Shown here in pieces: positions 1 through 13,062 of a stretch of 64,000 nucleotides of DNA (position 1 is the stretch's first letter; every line of letters begins with the position of its first letter). Position numbers and translations under genes: made by a program. The stretch comes from Caprimulgus europaeus (lineage: Eukaryota; Chordata; Aves; Caprimulgiformes; Caprimulgidae), in assembly GCA_907165065.1 (NCBI GenBank), contig OU015523.1:42397702-42461701 (forward strand), given 5' to 3'. Under the pieces are notes generated by a model, which ran no database searches, was not told the origin of the DNA, and saw only the letters and a program-made list of their open reading frames with translations.

Positions 1-840
1 GAAAATGTTATTTTACTGCATTAGTTACTTAGAAGTCTTTACCACACAATATGTGTGTTTTAGAAGCAAGACACACGGACAACTATATACTCTAGTCATG
101 ACTAAACTCTAAGGTAGAGCTTATTAGCACCGTGTAGACCTTACTAGCGCTGTAATTCTGATACCTTCTTAAATGTTCCACCAGACACGTAAGATAACAA
201 AAATTCACAAAAGTACATACTTTGTTACTACATCAAGTTAATTTGCTATTAGAAAATGTAGGTAAATGCTTAAACACCATTACAAAGGTTCTAGAACAAC
301 TAAAATCACAAATGAAAAACGTTCTTTAGGAGCTTTTTTGAGAACATCCAGAGCAAGAGCTGATGGAAAGCAAACTGGTTGTCACATGTAATCCACATCT
401 CATTATACAGCTTCTCCCAGAAAAGCAACGTGTCTCAAATTGGTCCTAATGGTATCTACGATGTAGCCAAAAGTTTAGAGGCATTTCATGCTCCCCTGAG
501 ATCCTGAGCTAGTGGCTCAAGGCCACTTTATCTCCACCACACAACCCATACTGGTGTGGGAGGAACAGAGGAGTAAGCTTGCTTGATCTGAAGGACCAAG
601 GGCATCGCTCTTTTCAGAGGGCTGCCCCCAACACCCTGACTTCAGCCGGGGATGACCTCCAGGCCCCTACAGCCCACGCAGACACTTAGGGCAGGAAGTG
701 TGGGTGGCAGATCAGAAGACTGTGGCACACCAATAAGTTCCCTGATGCTAACAGCAAAGGACATGTAGCTCCTGGTGGAGGGGACTGTTTCATATGGCCA
801 AAGCAAAACCTGTGACAGGACGTAGGAAGATTTTTGAAGT

Positions 841-876
841 CCCTGGGAATCCCTCCAACTGGGATTCCTCCCAGGG
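841..876. repeat. Bulged inverted repeat (hairpin)
   Basis: CCCTGGGAATCCC (841-853) pairs with GGGATTC (861-867) and CCAGGG (871-876). This leaves a 3-base bulge and a 7-base loop, a 13-bp stem in intron 12. Function unknown. Confidence 0.7.
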
Positions 877-3800
877 GCTTTGCATCAGGTCCAAGCCTGC
901 TCAGCTGAGCCCCGCACACAGCCCAATTTATTTACACAATCGACAAGTTAGAAAGTATTGCATCAAGAGCAGGATTCTAAATTTGCATGTTGGAAGTCTC
1001 TTACTTCCTTGGCTATGTCTTCACTCAAGTAATATTTAATGGGAACTCCAGAACTTCTTATGCATGCAGTACAAGAGAGTGGAAAACTCTTCTATGACTG
1101 GCTTGCTCTTTGATAATTGAGTCAGTATTTTCCCCTTGATAAGATTAAAAGCACATTTAAAAGTCCAGCTTTCTAGGAGGCATGAACAGAAATACAGGGA
1201 AAGCAAATGAAATGTGACAAATGTACAGGAACCAGACATGTGGTAATTACACATGAATCTGCCATAAATGCACCATGCACAACTTTTATGGTTTAAAGGC
1301 TCATTTAATTCCTTTCTCTAATTTGCATATTAAAATAACCACATGTACAGGAAGAAAGGGGGCGATGGGGTATTTCCCCCAGCTATCATTAAGTACTCAG
1401 CCTACCTTAGGCTGTCAGTTAAGAAAACTCATCTCCACAAGCTTCCTCTCCTGCCACCGAGAGGCTCTTGCAGGGGGTGATGCTTTAGGAAAAGCAGTAG
1501 CATGCTTTAGAGTAAGTCATGATAACAGATTTCTGCCCCAGCAGCCAGAGAGCAGGCTCTGAGGCAGAGAACCTGGAGTGGGACTAGTCCCTCCACAGCT
1601 GATTACACAAGGAAGTTTCCCCACTGATTTCAGCACAGTCAGGATTTTATCATCAGTGTTTCTTTCTGTCACAATGAAAATGTTGCACATCAGTTTACTG
1701 CACAGACAAGATAATAAACAACCTTTCACTCTTGACTTAACCTGCCATCAGGGGACCACACACATGTGTTTTAATACTACGAAGCAACCCAGTTTCCAGT
1801 CTAGTCAAATTCTTGCTTGGCAACCAAACTTGACATGTGGGTCTTCCAAAAGCCTTTTTTGCCCATCAGACTATGATTTGAATATTTTGTAGGCCTGCTA
1901 GTAACACTAAGTACTAAAATAATGCACTTACTGTAAAAAACCAAAACAAAATCACACAAAAAAAACACAAAAAACCCTCCACCATATATCTCACCCTGAC
2001 AAAGTTTTATGAGTGTGACACAGATCTTCTGTATATGAACTTAACTCACAATAACTTTGTGAAGATCATTTTCAAGATTCTAAAAATATAAAAAATTAAT
2101 ATAATTACAGTTCACTGAAAAATTAGCATGAAATACATTCTGAAAGCTAAAATAATTTATGGCAAAGTAATGTTCCATTTAATTACAAAGATTAATTCAG
2201 CCTTTATGTACGTCTCTGGTCTTTTCATTTTTCATTGAAAACAGATGATTCAAGAGCCATCTGGTAAAACTGCTGCATAAATACCACTGCATCTATTTAG
2301 GTTTTATGCATAGAAAAACTAGGAATAGAGTGATGGATCTTAACAAAATACAAAAAAAAAGGTCCATTATAGGGCTAAAGCACAATCCTACAGATATTGG
2401 TAGAAGGTGACCCATTGACTTGAGTGGAAGATGAACTATGTCCACTTTAATTTCCTATGCAGGGGCCACATGAAATGTCAGGGATTTGCACACTGTCAAC
2501 TGCAATCAAACATGAAATTGCAACTCAAACATGAACACTTGGCCTGAAATGACAATATTTTAAGAGTACTTGATCTACACTGAACTGGCTGTAATCCATA
2601 CTCCAGAGTATGGCTAATCACCAAAATATTTTTTTTAACCTTTGCTTTAACTTTCACGTATAACAACAATACAAACTGTGTAGACCTTTCAAGACCTTCA
2701 GAGCTAGTGTTTCATTTAATTCACATACCACCACCTCACATTGCATCATAGCCCTCCCCTCCATATTTCAATAACTGTTTTGAACGTTCTAAATTATTTT
2801 ATTACGAAGATGGAAAATACAGCTATTGCTCCATTCTTGTAATAGCTTGAGGCCAGGAGTAAAAAAAAAAAATAATAATCGAGTGACTTATGTGAATAAT
2901 CATACTCATCAAGTACACATAAAATTGTTTTCAGTTAAGTACACACTGTGGTTTTAAAAGTAGCTGAGTCTATTTAACAGCTTTATGCTGCCAAATGAAA
3001 AAACAACAGTCCCAGTCCTCGCTCTTCTCTCTTGCTCCTCCCACCTCTGTACATACTTCTGTTCACACTGCTTGCACCCACACCCTTCATGAGCTGCCTC
3101 AGCTCCTTGCCACATTTTTCTGGGAGACTGCTTAGCTTACTAACATAGCAGAAATCTATCCAAGTTTTTCCTCAGCTAGTTTTCCACCAGATCAGTGAGC
3201 TGAATTACTCACTACACAGAGAGACCCAGCAAGTGCTGGAACTAGCACAAGACAAGTGCTGGGAACACGTAATGTGGGAAAGATGAGAAGGAACAGCAAA
3301 TGGGCTACATGTTATGTTAGATACCTATTCTTCTGAATCATCTTTTGAAACCAAAGCCTCTGTCAAAGAAAACTTCCTGACAAGAAAATATTACCTAATA
3401 CAATTAAAAATACCATACCATGCATTACCATCCTAGGAAATGGAGGGAAAAAGGAACACAAAATTTTCTAAGCAAACATAGGTTGAGATCATATATTCAG
3501 TCTTAATGCCCACCATGTAGCAAGACCATATTATTATTACTAACCATAAATATGCAAGCACTTAAAAGTTTAGTAGAACTGCCATGCACAGAAGAATCAG
3601 AAAAAGCAATGTGCATCAGAGCATCACTCCTTCCTGTCCTAAATCCCTTTTGCTTCTGGCTCTCTGGAAAACAAAAACTCAATCACTGGTTCAAGCACTG
3701 TGATGATAGTTTCAACAGAATTAAATTTTCAGTTTAAACTAACCCTGCATTCAATGTATTTTTTTAAAGCAATAGAACTGAACTATATCACAGAAAATGT

Positions 3801-5307
3801 GAACTAGTTTTACTTATATAAAAATACAAATTCACTGTGATATTTTCATAAGCATAACTCCTCAGTTCAATGCAGCAGCATAATTAATAGACCCACTCAT
3901 ATGTTGCCCTACCAGCTTGGTTCCAAACTCATTCTGCTGCCAGCTTTGCTTTAATTTTGCTAAGAAAAAGAATTCCTTTGTCCATTTTATTTTAATTCTA
4001 TTTTTCATTTGTAACCTCTGTATGAAAATTACTACGATTCCATTATTTTATACATAGAATATTATATATTACTGACAGAAATGCTGTCTTTCATGAACAG
4101 AACCACAGCTCTGTAAAGTAAATACATTTCTTCATGGCCCACAGCATATATCTTCCTCTGTGATTATACAACACATAAATGCACTGGTATAGCAGAGCAG
4201 CACAACTGAGTACCTGGCAAAGATGTATCTAACATTTAACCATTACTGTCTGAAGATTCTTGGTCAGTTTTAAAGGTCTGAGTTCTCAGTGGAGATGGGA
4301 TCATGGCTGTGGACCAGAAGTAAGGATGGTGCACAGATATGCACATTAACTCAGCCTGCACTAGGTCCAGCTATGGCATCATGGCACGATGTCAGCAGTG
4401 AGAGGGATGGGGATTTCTGCACTGCATTCCCCTCTACACACCTATGGATCACTTAGGTTATGACTACACTGGGGTGTGGGCAGACAGCTAGGAGCTCCTC
4501 CAGCTGCACTTCAAACAAACTATAAGCAAGTGTTGTGGTCTGAAGGCACAGACAATCATTGGTAGCATGCTGGTATGTATATGCCCCATGGTATGTGCTG
4601 CTAAGTTGCCTTTGACCGGGCTCCAATAGCTCATGGGCCCGAGTTAAGCTTGGACATATCCTTAACACTTTAGAAGACTCTACCTCCAAATGCCCTTATT
4701 TTCAGGCAACGCTCCATGTTTTCCAATACAATTGTCTCTTAAAACAAAACAAACAAACAAAAATCCCCAAATAACCAAATACCTTCCCCTACAATTCAAA
4801 ATTCTCTTTATCTGTCTTTTGAAATGACATTAGATAACCTTACCAAAAAAATTTTGTTCCAGAATCTTAAGGATTTGCAATGACACAAGGAAAAAGCTAA
4901 CTCTGACTGGGCTTTGGCATGTTATTGAGCTGCAGAAATTATTATGTTGCATTTTGTAGAAACTCCTTCCTGGACTCATTTTACTGCTCACTGTCAGAGC
5001 TCCTCATCAGCTGACCTGTACTCCCACTGCTATGCCACCTCTTGCTAGAAACACACCCGCTTTGCTGCAAAATCTTTTATGCTGCTTTTGGTTTAGCTCT
5101 GGGAAAACAGCAGGTTTAACAAAAACCACTGTCCTGACAAAATAAAAGCCCCCAAGGACCCAAAAAGCCCAGTGTGCTGAAGAGACCTCTAGCACCAAAT
5201 GCTGAGAGAGAGGCAGCTCCAGGGACCAGGAAAGTGCAAGGAAGTTCTCTCCCCATCGCAGCTGTATGGGGTATGAATTACCACAGAGTTTCTTGGTTTG
5301 AAAGGGC

Positions 5308-5418
5308 TCTAAGCAACCTGATTTAGTTGAAGATGTCCCTGCTCACTGCAGAGGGGTTGGGCTAGATGACCTTTAAAGGTCCCTTCCAACCAAACCATTC
5401 TATGATTTTATGATTCTT
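5308..5418 (+). mobile_element. CR1 LINE, 3' end fragment
   Basis: About 110 bases match the terminal CR1 3' UTR: the GGGCTAGATGACCTTTAAAG block, CCCTTCCAACC, and the terminal repeats ATTCTATGATTTTATGATTCT. It is 5'-truncated, as is usual for CR1. Orientation is plus, so antisense to PHEX. Confidence 0.88.
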
Positions 5419-6212
5419 CTGACAGTTTTATGCAAAACTCGGAATACCTTGTCCTAGAGACGGACAACTTCTGACCTTAGCCTCTGCTTGCATCAGTTCA
5501 TATTCATTTAACATTTTCAAGGTTATCTTTGCTTAAGCAAAGGTTGCAGAGCAACTTTTTTTAATGAGTAGAATGTGCAAAATTCTCATTCCTAGCCATA
5601 AGAGAGAATCAGACCCAGTCTAGATAGAGCTGAGACCAGACATGATCTTGTTCAGAGACTTGTTCTTAACACTACTTTCAAACTGAAATAGGGACTGAGG
5701 ACCTAAACACAAGTATTACTCAGCTCAGGACTTGCAGGTTTTCTCTCTAGAGATAAATTCCTTTTGCTTGAACAGGGAGTCTGATCAGCAGTGTACTACT
5801 AGTTGTCCATGCTTTATAATACATGGGGGAAAGAGATGCATATATAGACAAAAATGTTGGCTGCAGAATACAGAAAAACCATGTACAGGAAATGTTCTAC
5901 TTTCCACTCAAGACCAAATCTCTCTCTATTCCAAATCTTCACACATCTTTTATTTTAAAATAAATTATATGCACATTTATTTCCACATTGATGGAACATA
6001 CCACTGAACCAGAAAACTGAGCACAAGATACCTCACAACTCTCTCACAAAGCAGGGCAGCTGAGGAAAACTTTATTCTTAGGCACAGCTTCCTGGCTTCT
6101 GAAAGGCCACTAAGGGAGCAAATTCCTGAGTTTGATGACCTTTTTGTAGTAAAGCTCCTCTAAAAGTAAACTCCAGCAATACCAGTACCTGAAGCCATTT
6201 AAACATTTTACA

Positions 6213-6340
6213 ACCAGTGCTCTGTCACTCTCACCGTAAAGACGTTTCTTCTCAAGTTTAAGTGGAACCTTCTGTGTTCCAGCTTACATCCGTTGCCCCT
6301 TGTCCTATCACTGGTTGTCACCGAGACAAGTCCAGCTCCC
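6213..6340 (-). mobile_element. CR1 LINE fragment, decayed
   Basis: The stretch reads like the reverse complement of an internal CR1 3' segment. It includes a CTCTGTCACTCTCACCGTAAAG block, AAGTTTAAGTGGAACCTTC, TGTTCCAGCTTACATCCGTT and GCCCCTTGTCCTATCACTGG. All are characteristic avian CR1 phrases with point changes. Neither the 3' terminal repeats nor ORF2 is present, so this is a small internal remnant. The boundaries are approximate. Confidence 0.78.
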
Positions 6341-8534
6341 ATACCATAGTATCTCTTACTGTTGAGCTGGAGGACTATAATGTCTTTGTAACTGTTGCTC
6401 TGCAGAAGGCAGTTTCACTTGGTAAAATAACAAAACTAATGAAAGCTAAACCTGAAACCATGAAGACTTCCAGGGTTGGTAGAGGACTTCGTGCCCTTGG
6501 TAGAATTAATCTGTCTTTTAGCATACCAATGCTTTCATGTTGCACTTCTTCCACAAAACTTCAGATTCGTCCCATTCCCTGAGCATCTGGAGGTGTGTCC
6601 ATCCATCTGTTTCCCTCCTTCTATTTCAAGCATGAGATTTGTCACAAGTGTTTTGATGTCACATACCCATTCAGGCCTTATGGAGTTGTGACGAAGTCTG
6701 AAAAATAACAGCTGTGAGATCAGGGTTAAACACAATTTCCTCTCCCTTCACCTCTTTTCCACTATCTGTTTGTACAGTGCTCAGGTTATTAATGGAACTG
6801 ACATTCCTGCACAACTGAGTGAGCAGTAGTAGCAGCCAGATAACAAGGGAGAAGCTGACAGCAGTGATCTAACCCCAGAGATAAGAGATAAGCAAACACG
6901 CCATGGCTATTAGTTTCAGCTCTGGCCAATGGAGAAGAACATCTCCTGTGGTTACGGAACAGGAAAGCCCAGAGCCCAGTCCTCCTGAGAAGGATATGAG
7001 AACTCAGGATATGAGAGAGATTATTCTTTGAGTTCAAAAATTAAAGTTTGTGATGAGAAATAAATATCTGACTTAAAAAAAAAAATATGTTGATCTGATG
7101 GAAAGTAAAGAATTTTATTCAGAGGAAAGCACGGAACACTTCTACACTAGAAAGTACCTTGTCTTCTGTGTATCCTCCAGGTAAATAATGCTACCCTAAA
7201 CACTGGCATTTTCCAAACAGTTATCTCAGGAATGGTGTGGGAGTGGTAGCCTCAATGTCCTAACCAAATTTCAAGCTAGGTAAGTAGAGCAAACTTTTCA
7301 AATCCTCTGCATCATTTCTGAGCTGCACAGCAACTACTTCGCTTCCTATGGAGCTGTCCTCATCTTTTCACACGTACAGGCAGGCAGTAGTAAAAAGATG
7401 AGTTACACCATGAAGATAAGCTCCTGGTGATACACTTAATGCCCAAGGTAACTGTAGACATGTAGGGAAAGAGTTAAAATGTTACTCTGCCTCTTCTGAA
7501 CTCCAATCCATGTTTCAGCTTTATCAGAAGACTTGCTCACTGACCCTTGGAATCCAGCTGCTACAATATAGGCAGGACCTTAAATTTTTGCATCCAAGTA
7601 GTAGTCCAGGCAGAGACTACTCTAATTTCAGACAGTTCACTTCCACAAGGAAAAAGTGTGGCCAAGGTTCAATTGGCACTAAGCAGAAGTATGCTTTCCA
7701 GTTTAGAAAAGACAAGGTTGTTTCAAGAAGATTTAAATAAAACCTTTCAATAAAACAGTAAATTTGGAAGCCAGAAGTCACCCTCATTGGCTTTTGAACA
7801 GGAATTAAGTGCCTAAATGCAATTAGAGCCTTTGGAAATTTCTCCTTCTCTTCCTAGTTCTTCCAAAGCAAGTCTGGCAGCTTCTGTTAGTGCTCTGAAG
7901 TAGTCTTACACTTTGTGCAGTTCCCTGAAATCCTTGAAACAAAGATATAAAGTCATCTTAAAAGAACTGGTAAAAGGTGTCTTTGGATCTTTGGTTTTGA
8001 AACTCCATTCCTTTCTTTTACAAAGTATTGTTCTGTCAGCCATGTGCTAGCCTCCCACTTGAGATATGGGAGGTGTTGAGACTCAGGACTAGTTCCTCTG
8101 TCATATCTTTGCTTTATTTTACATAGGATGGGCCCACAGACCCCACAAGGCACAAAAGGCATTTTTTTTCTTGTTGCAGAGCACCCAGTGCCCACTCTCA
8201 AGATTGGATGCTTTCTCATCTTTGTGCAAAATTAGCATGGCATTAAGCAAGATTAATTTCAGCTCCTGAAGCTGTGGTGTCTGGTCTTTTTGTCTGGACA
8301 TGCCTCAGACTTTAATGAAAAGTTATTTTTCAGAACTGTATCTAGTGTATGCCCCGGAAAGTCTGTTTGAAGCAATGCAGGAGGCTCCATAGTCCCTGGA
8401 TGTATTTCTTTGCCAGGGTTATACGTAATCAAGAGTGGGTATGAGAAAAGAATAGGCAATGATGATCCTCTGGTTTCGCCACTACAAGAATGCAGGGGGA
8501 GAAGGTGACATTTTCCAGACAAGCAAGAGATGTT

Positions 8535-8838
8535 ATCTCACACAGAGCACAGTGAGGAGGTGGAACTTATTGCTATGGGAAGCTGTGAATGATAAAAATT
8601 GTTGTGGGTTCAAAAAGTCGTTCTTCAAACTCACTGCAGAAAATAATTAATAAATACAAAGACACCTTCTGGAAGCAACTGAGCTGCATATTGTCAGGGG
8701 CCAGGAGAGGGTAGCAGGAATGTATCACTTTATACTTGCCCTTTCCTTTTGCTCATGTCTAAACATCTGCTGGTGTTTGGCCACTATCTGAGTCAGACAC
8801 TGGACCTCTGGTCTGAGCAGTATGGCTGTCATGTTCGT
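8535..8838 (+). mobile_element. Ancient CR1/L3-like LINE relic
   Basis: Diverged plus-oriented sequence with the order typical of old amniote CR1/L3 tails. A GTGGAACTTATTGCTATGGG block and GGTTCAAAAAG come first. Then come a GGCCACTATCTGAGTCAGACAC block, TGGACCTCTGGTCTGAGCAG and TATGGCTGTCATGTTC. The match is by motif order from memory, not alignment. Boundaries are approximate. Confidence 0.65.
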
Positions 8839-10415
8839 AGTGAAAACACACAAATGTGAAGAGAGAGAGACCACAGAGAACTGGGGAAGATGGCAGGGGC
8901 TCAGCTAATTGACTGGAGGGCTGGATATGGCCAGTAAGTTCAAGCTGAGAAGTGAATAGCTTTTATGGGATAATCCATGGACATCTACCTCATTTAAAGT
9001 ACCTGTAGTTTGTTAAGTCGGGGCTTGTACAGACGGCTCTTGATTTCCTAAGGGGTATTAGCCTAAATTACACTCTGCTATCTAGGGAAGTTTGCTGTAG
9101 CTCTCTGAAGCAGTAGAACAAACCCTTTAGGCTAAACAAAGGTACCTAATACTGCCTGAGAGAGAGACCTATGGCTAGACGCTGTCCTTATATTTTCCTG
9201 TGGTCCTCTTGCATCAGTCTTCAGACTCAGAGAGATGAGAAGAAAACAAATGTGTAAACAACTTCCTTAAAGAGAAACAAAGCCAAGCAGCAGGCAAGTT
9301 CAGTAGGCAAAAAATGATTGCACAGTGACCTTGGGATTTGTGCTCCATGACCTAAAGAGGTTAATAATGTTACAGAAAAATCTTTTTAGAGGAAAAACAA
9401 GCTTTTTTTGGCTTATCTTCCATGCTTTAAAAATAGTACTGCGAAGCAAAAAAACCCAACTTCCTACAAAACTGGCTATTTTACAGGAGACTTGCAAACT
9501 TTCAGACAACAGGCTTTTGTGTAAAAGCCTTTTTTCAAGCCTCTAGTTAAACCCAAGCACAAAGGGCATTTCAGAAAGAAAAAAAGTGATTAATAAAATA
9601 ATGGCTCCTGCCCAGGAAAGGGAATTGTCTTACATCTCAGTGACGATCTTCCACTGAATTATCCTTTGAAGAGCAGCAACAACAAATTATCGTTTTAAGA
9701 TGAGAGCCCTGATCACACAAGTCATGTCAATAGAGTTTCAGTTGTGGGTTCTCCCTTTTCCCTGTGGCCCACCGTTACAAAACGCAGCTGTCAATACCAT
9801 TTGGCTGACATAGTGGCTGCAATCTGCACCTTCATTGTAAGGGAAACAAAAGGCTCTTCTCTCTCCCCCTGTCTCCTCTGTCATCCTTCTCAGAGGCAAC
9901 AAGGTGGTCCAGAGCTCACCAGGTGCCTTGGCAGTGGACGAGGGATCTTTCTGCACGGCTTCTGTAACTCGCAGACCGTGCACTTGAAGACTGTTGCAGA
10001 CACACCCTTGGAGCTGCACTCATTTGAATAGTTTCCCTGTTCTTCAAAGGAGGGTAAAATTTAATGACCCTTACAAATGAGAAAGGCTAAAAGGGCAAGA
10101 AAAGGAATCTTTTGTTTTGGTTTGGTTTTTAAATCTGAGATCTCCATTGAAAATTCGGAAGGTTAACAAGTGTATTTTAAGCAAATTTCAGACAATAGTC
10201 AAATACATAGCAATAAAGCAAGGCTTATACAGAGTAGAGGAGGGACAGAACAGAAAACAAGAGCATCACAGCACAGAGCCGAATACTTCTCTGAGTCTGA
10301 GCTCATTTGGAAGCAGCATGAGCTCCATCCAGAGAGCTAGGTGAGAACTGCATGTAAAGACAGACCGAGTCACCTAGCCTTGTTAAAAACATTCTTTGCA
10401 GACTGCCTTTCAGAT

Positions 10416-10788
10416 GAATCATAGAATCATAGAATGGTTAGAGTTGGAAGGGACCTTAAAGATCACCTAGTTCCAACACCACTGCCATGAGCAGAGACAC
10501 CTTCCACTAGACCCCGGGTTGCTCAAAGCCTCATCCAACCTGGCCTTAAACACTTTCAGGGAGGGGGCATCCACAACTTCCTTGGGCAACCTGTTCCACC
10601 CTCACAGGAAAGAATTTCTTCCTAATATCTAATCTAAACCTATCCTCTTACAGTTTAAAGCAATTACCCCTTGTTCTATCACTATCTGCCTTTGTAAAAA
10701 GTCCCTCCCCAGCTTTCTTGTAAGCCCCCTTCAGGTATTGCAAGGCAGCTATAAGATCTCCCCTAAGCCTTCTCTTTTCCAGGCTGAT
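10416..10788 (-). mobile_element. CR1 LINE, 3' end (~370 bp)
   Basis: Read on the plus strand it starts with the reversed terminal repeats GAATCATAGAATCATAGAAT, then GTTGGAAGGGACCTTAAAGA. It continues through the conserved CR1 tail (CATCCAACCTGGCCTTAAAC, CTTGGGCAACCTGTTCCACC, AGAATTTCTTCCTAATATCT) and ends at CTCTTTTCCAGGCTGA. It is a 5'-truncated copy in the same orientation as PHEX. It appears fairly young judging by the clean terminal repeats. Confidence 0.95.
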
Positions 10789-11844
10789 GATCTGGTTTAA
10801 ATCCATGTTTCAATCACAGAAAGAGAGGAATGGAGGAAGGATAGAAGAAAATTATTAGATATTATCTCATTACATTGTTTTGCTACAGAGGGAAGGTGAA
10901 ACCTTAACTCCAAAGTATAGAAGAGTGATTCTCAGAAATCAAGGCTGCAAGGCTTCTCCCTATGTCACATGGACTAGTTGATTTGATCCTTTTAATATAG
11001 TTTGGGTTCATCAAATTACTAGTGTCCTCTCCGAGTAACTTAAAACAACAGAATAGACACAAAATGAGTCACAGAAAAACATTTCAGTGATTAGATGGAG
11101 CTGACAGGCTGCTTACAGCAAAATTCAAGCAGCGATTCTACCAGAGGGCCTTTTGCAAGTCCTTCAGAAGTCGATGATCCCTTTGACTGCAAAGCATCAG
11201 ACTGACAGCAAGGTATACAAGTTTGGCCTCAGAGCACATGAAAGGTGGACATCAGTCAGAAAACAGGCAGCAAAACATGTAAAACAGTGAGTATCTGAAT
11301 CACAGAGAGGATTTGCAGTTAATTCTCTTTAAAGCCTGCCAGGTCATTTGCATTACAGTGTTGTCATCTAAAGATCCATTCACAATAAGGAACAGAAGAA
11401 TAGCCTAAGATGTCTTTCTAGGAAGGTTGTCCATGCTCACAGTCCGGACACCCAGATCCTGCATTGACCCTATTCTTCTTTCAAGAGATTAGTAAAAATT
11501 TTTTTAATGACCCAAATATGCCTGAAGTTAAAGAAAAGACTAATGACAAATTAAATGGAACACATCAATCAGGCCCAGTAAACAAAAAACACCAAGTTTG
11601 TACAGTTATTTTCTTTCTAGAGCATTCAAAGTATTCAAGGATGCAATGAGATTAAAAATACAGAGGAAAGCCAAGTATAAGAATCACAGGAATTTCCATG
11701 CAACATACAGTTCTGCTGTAGAACTTCAGGCAGGAGCTCTACTCTGCATGGTTATAAGGGACAATGTAACAGCTACTGATGAAAATATAAAAGACAAAGA
11801 CATCTAATAACCCCCTTTCTTCACTCAATTGATAAGAAGAACAG

Positions 11845-13062
11845 AACATAATAGAACAGAATATAGAATATTTCAGTTGGAAGGGACCTACAACGATCAT
11901 CGAGTCCAACTTCTTGACCACTTCAGGGTTGAATAAAAGTTCAAGCATGCTATTAAGGGCCTTGTCCAAATGCTTCTTAATCACTTACAGGTTTGGGGCA
12001 TCAACCACCCCACTCGGAAGCCTCTTCCAGGCTTTGACCACTCTCTAGGTAAAGAAATGCTATCTAAGGTTAAGTCTGGTTCTCCCTTGATGCAGCCTTG
12101 AATGTTTCCCATGTGTCTTGTCACTGGATACCAGGGAGAAGAGATCAGGACCTCTCCCTCCATTCCCCCTCTCAGGAAGCTGTAAAGCATAGTGAGGTCA
12201 CCCTTTAATCTTCTTTTCTCCAAATTAGACAAGCCCAAAGTCCTTCGCTGCTCCTCAAATGATATGCCCTCAAGACCTTTCACCAGCTTTGTTGTCCTCT
12301 GGATGTATTCAAGTACCTTCACATCCTTCTTAAATTGTGGGGCCCAGAACTGCACACAGTACTCCAGGTGGGGCTGCATCAATACTAAATACAGCAGGAT
12401 AATCCCCTCCTTTGACTATCTTGCTATGCTGTGTTTGATGCGCCCCAGGATGTGGTTTGCCCTTTTGGCTGCCAGGACACGTGCTGACTCCTACTCAGCC
12501 TGCTGCCAGCCAGCACCCCCAGATTCCTTTCTGCAGGGCTACTCTCCAGCCACTCTGCTCTCTGTTTACATTTGTGCCTGGCATTACTTCATTCCAAGTG
12601 CAGAATCCAGCATATGGACTTGTTAAATTTAATCCCATTAATCATTGGCCAAAGCTCCAACCTATCTAGATCCCCCTGCAAGACCTCTTGTCCCTTCAGA
12701 GAGTCACCAGCATCTCCCAGGTTAGTGTTGTCAGCCAGGTTGTTACTGGTGCATTCAACTCCTGCATCCAGATCATTGATGGAAATATTGAACAGAACTG
12801 GCCCTAGGACTGAGCCCTGAATAACATTGCTGATGACTGGTCACCAGACAGATATAGCCCCATTCACTACAATCCTTTGAGCCTTGCCATTTGGCCAGTT
12901 TTTCACCCAGCACACCATGTGCTTGCTCCTTGCACAGTTGGACAACTTGTCCAGAAGGATGCTACGAGGGACGGTATCGAAAGCCTTTATACTGTCTTCC
13001 CTTCACCCACTAGGTGATCTTATCATTGTAGGATATCAGATTAATAATGAAGCAGGTGGCAT
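11845..13062 (-). mobile_element. CR1 LINE, 5'-truncated (~1.2 kb, reverse transcriptase C-terminus and 3' UTR)
   Basis: The 3' end is at the left (AGTTGGAAGGGACC near 11876). On the minus strand, an open frame over 11981-12382 contains [32 protein letters not shown] and [16 protein letters not shown], which are C-terminal ORF2 features of avian CR1. Further right are decayed reverse transcriptase-coding segments, including a region equivalent to the GPILF(N)IFINDLD block near 12780-12830. The insert lacks ORF1 and the endonuclease. It is in PHEX-sense orientation in intron 12. The right boundary is approximate. Confidence 0.92.
11981..12382 (-). pseudogene. CR1 ORF2 remnant (C-terminal end of reverse transcriptase protein)
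   Basis: A 133-codon open stretch inside the CR1 copy. It carries the [12 protein letters not shown] motif that follows the polymerase domain in CR1 ORF2 and the [10 protein letters not shown] motif. It is a fragment with no catalytic residues and no start context of its own. It is best read as a retrotransposon relic, not a host gene. Confidence 0.85.

Noticed and set aside
12192-12626. 144-codon plus-strand open frame
   Set aside because: It is the antisense shadow of the minus-oriented CR1 ORF2 region at 11845-13062.
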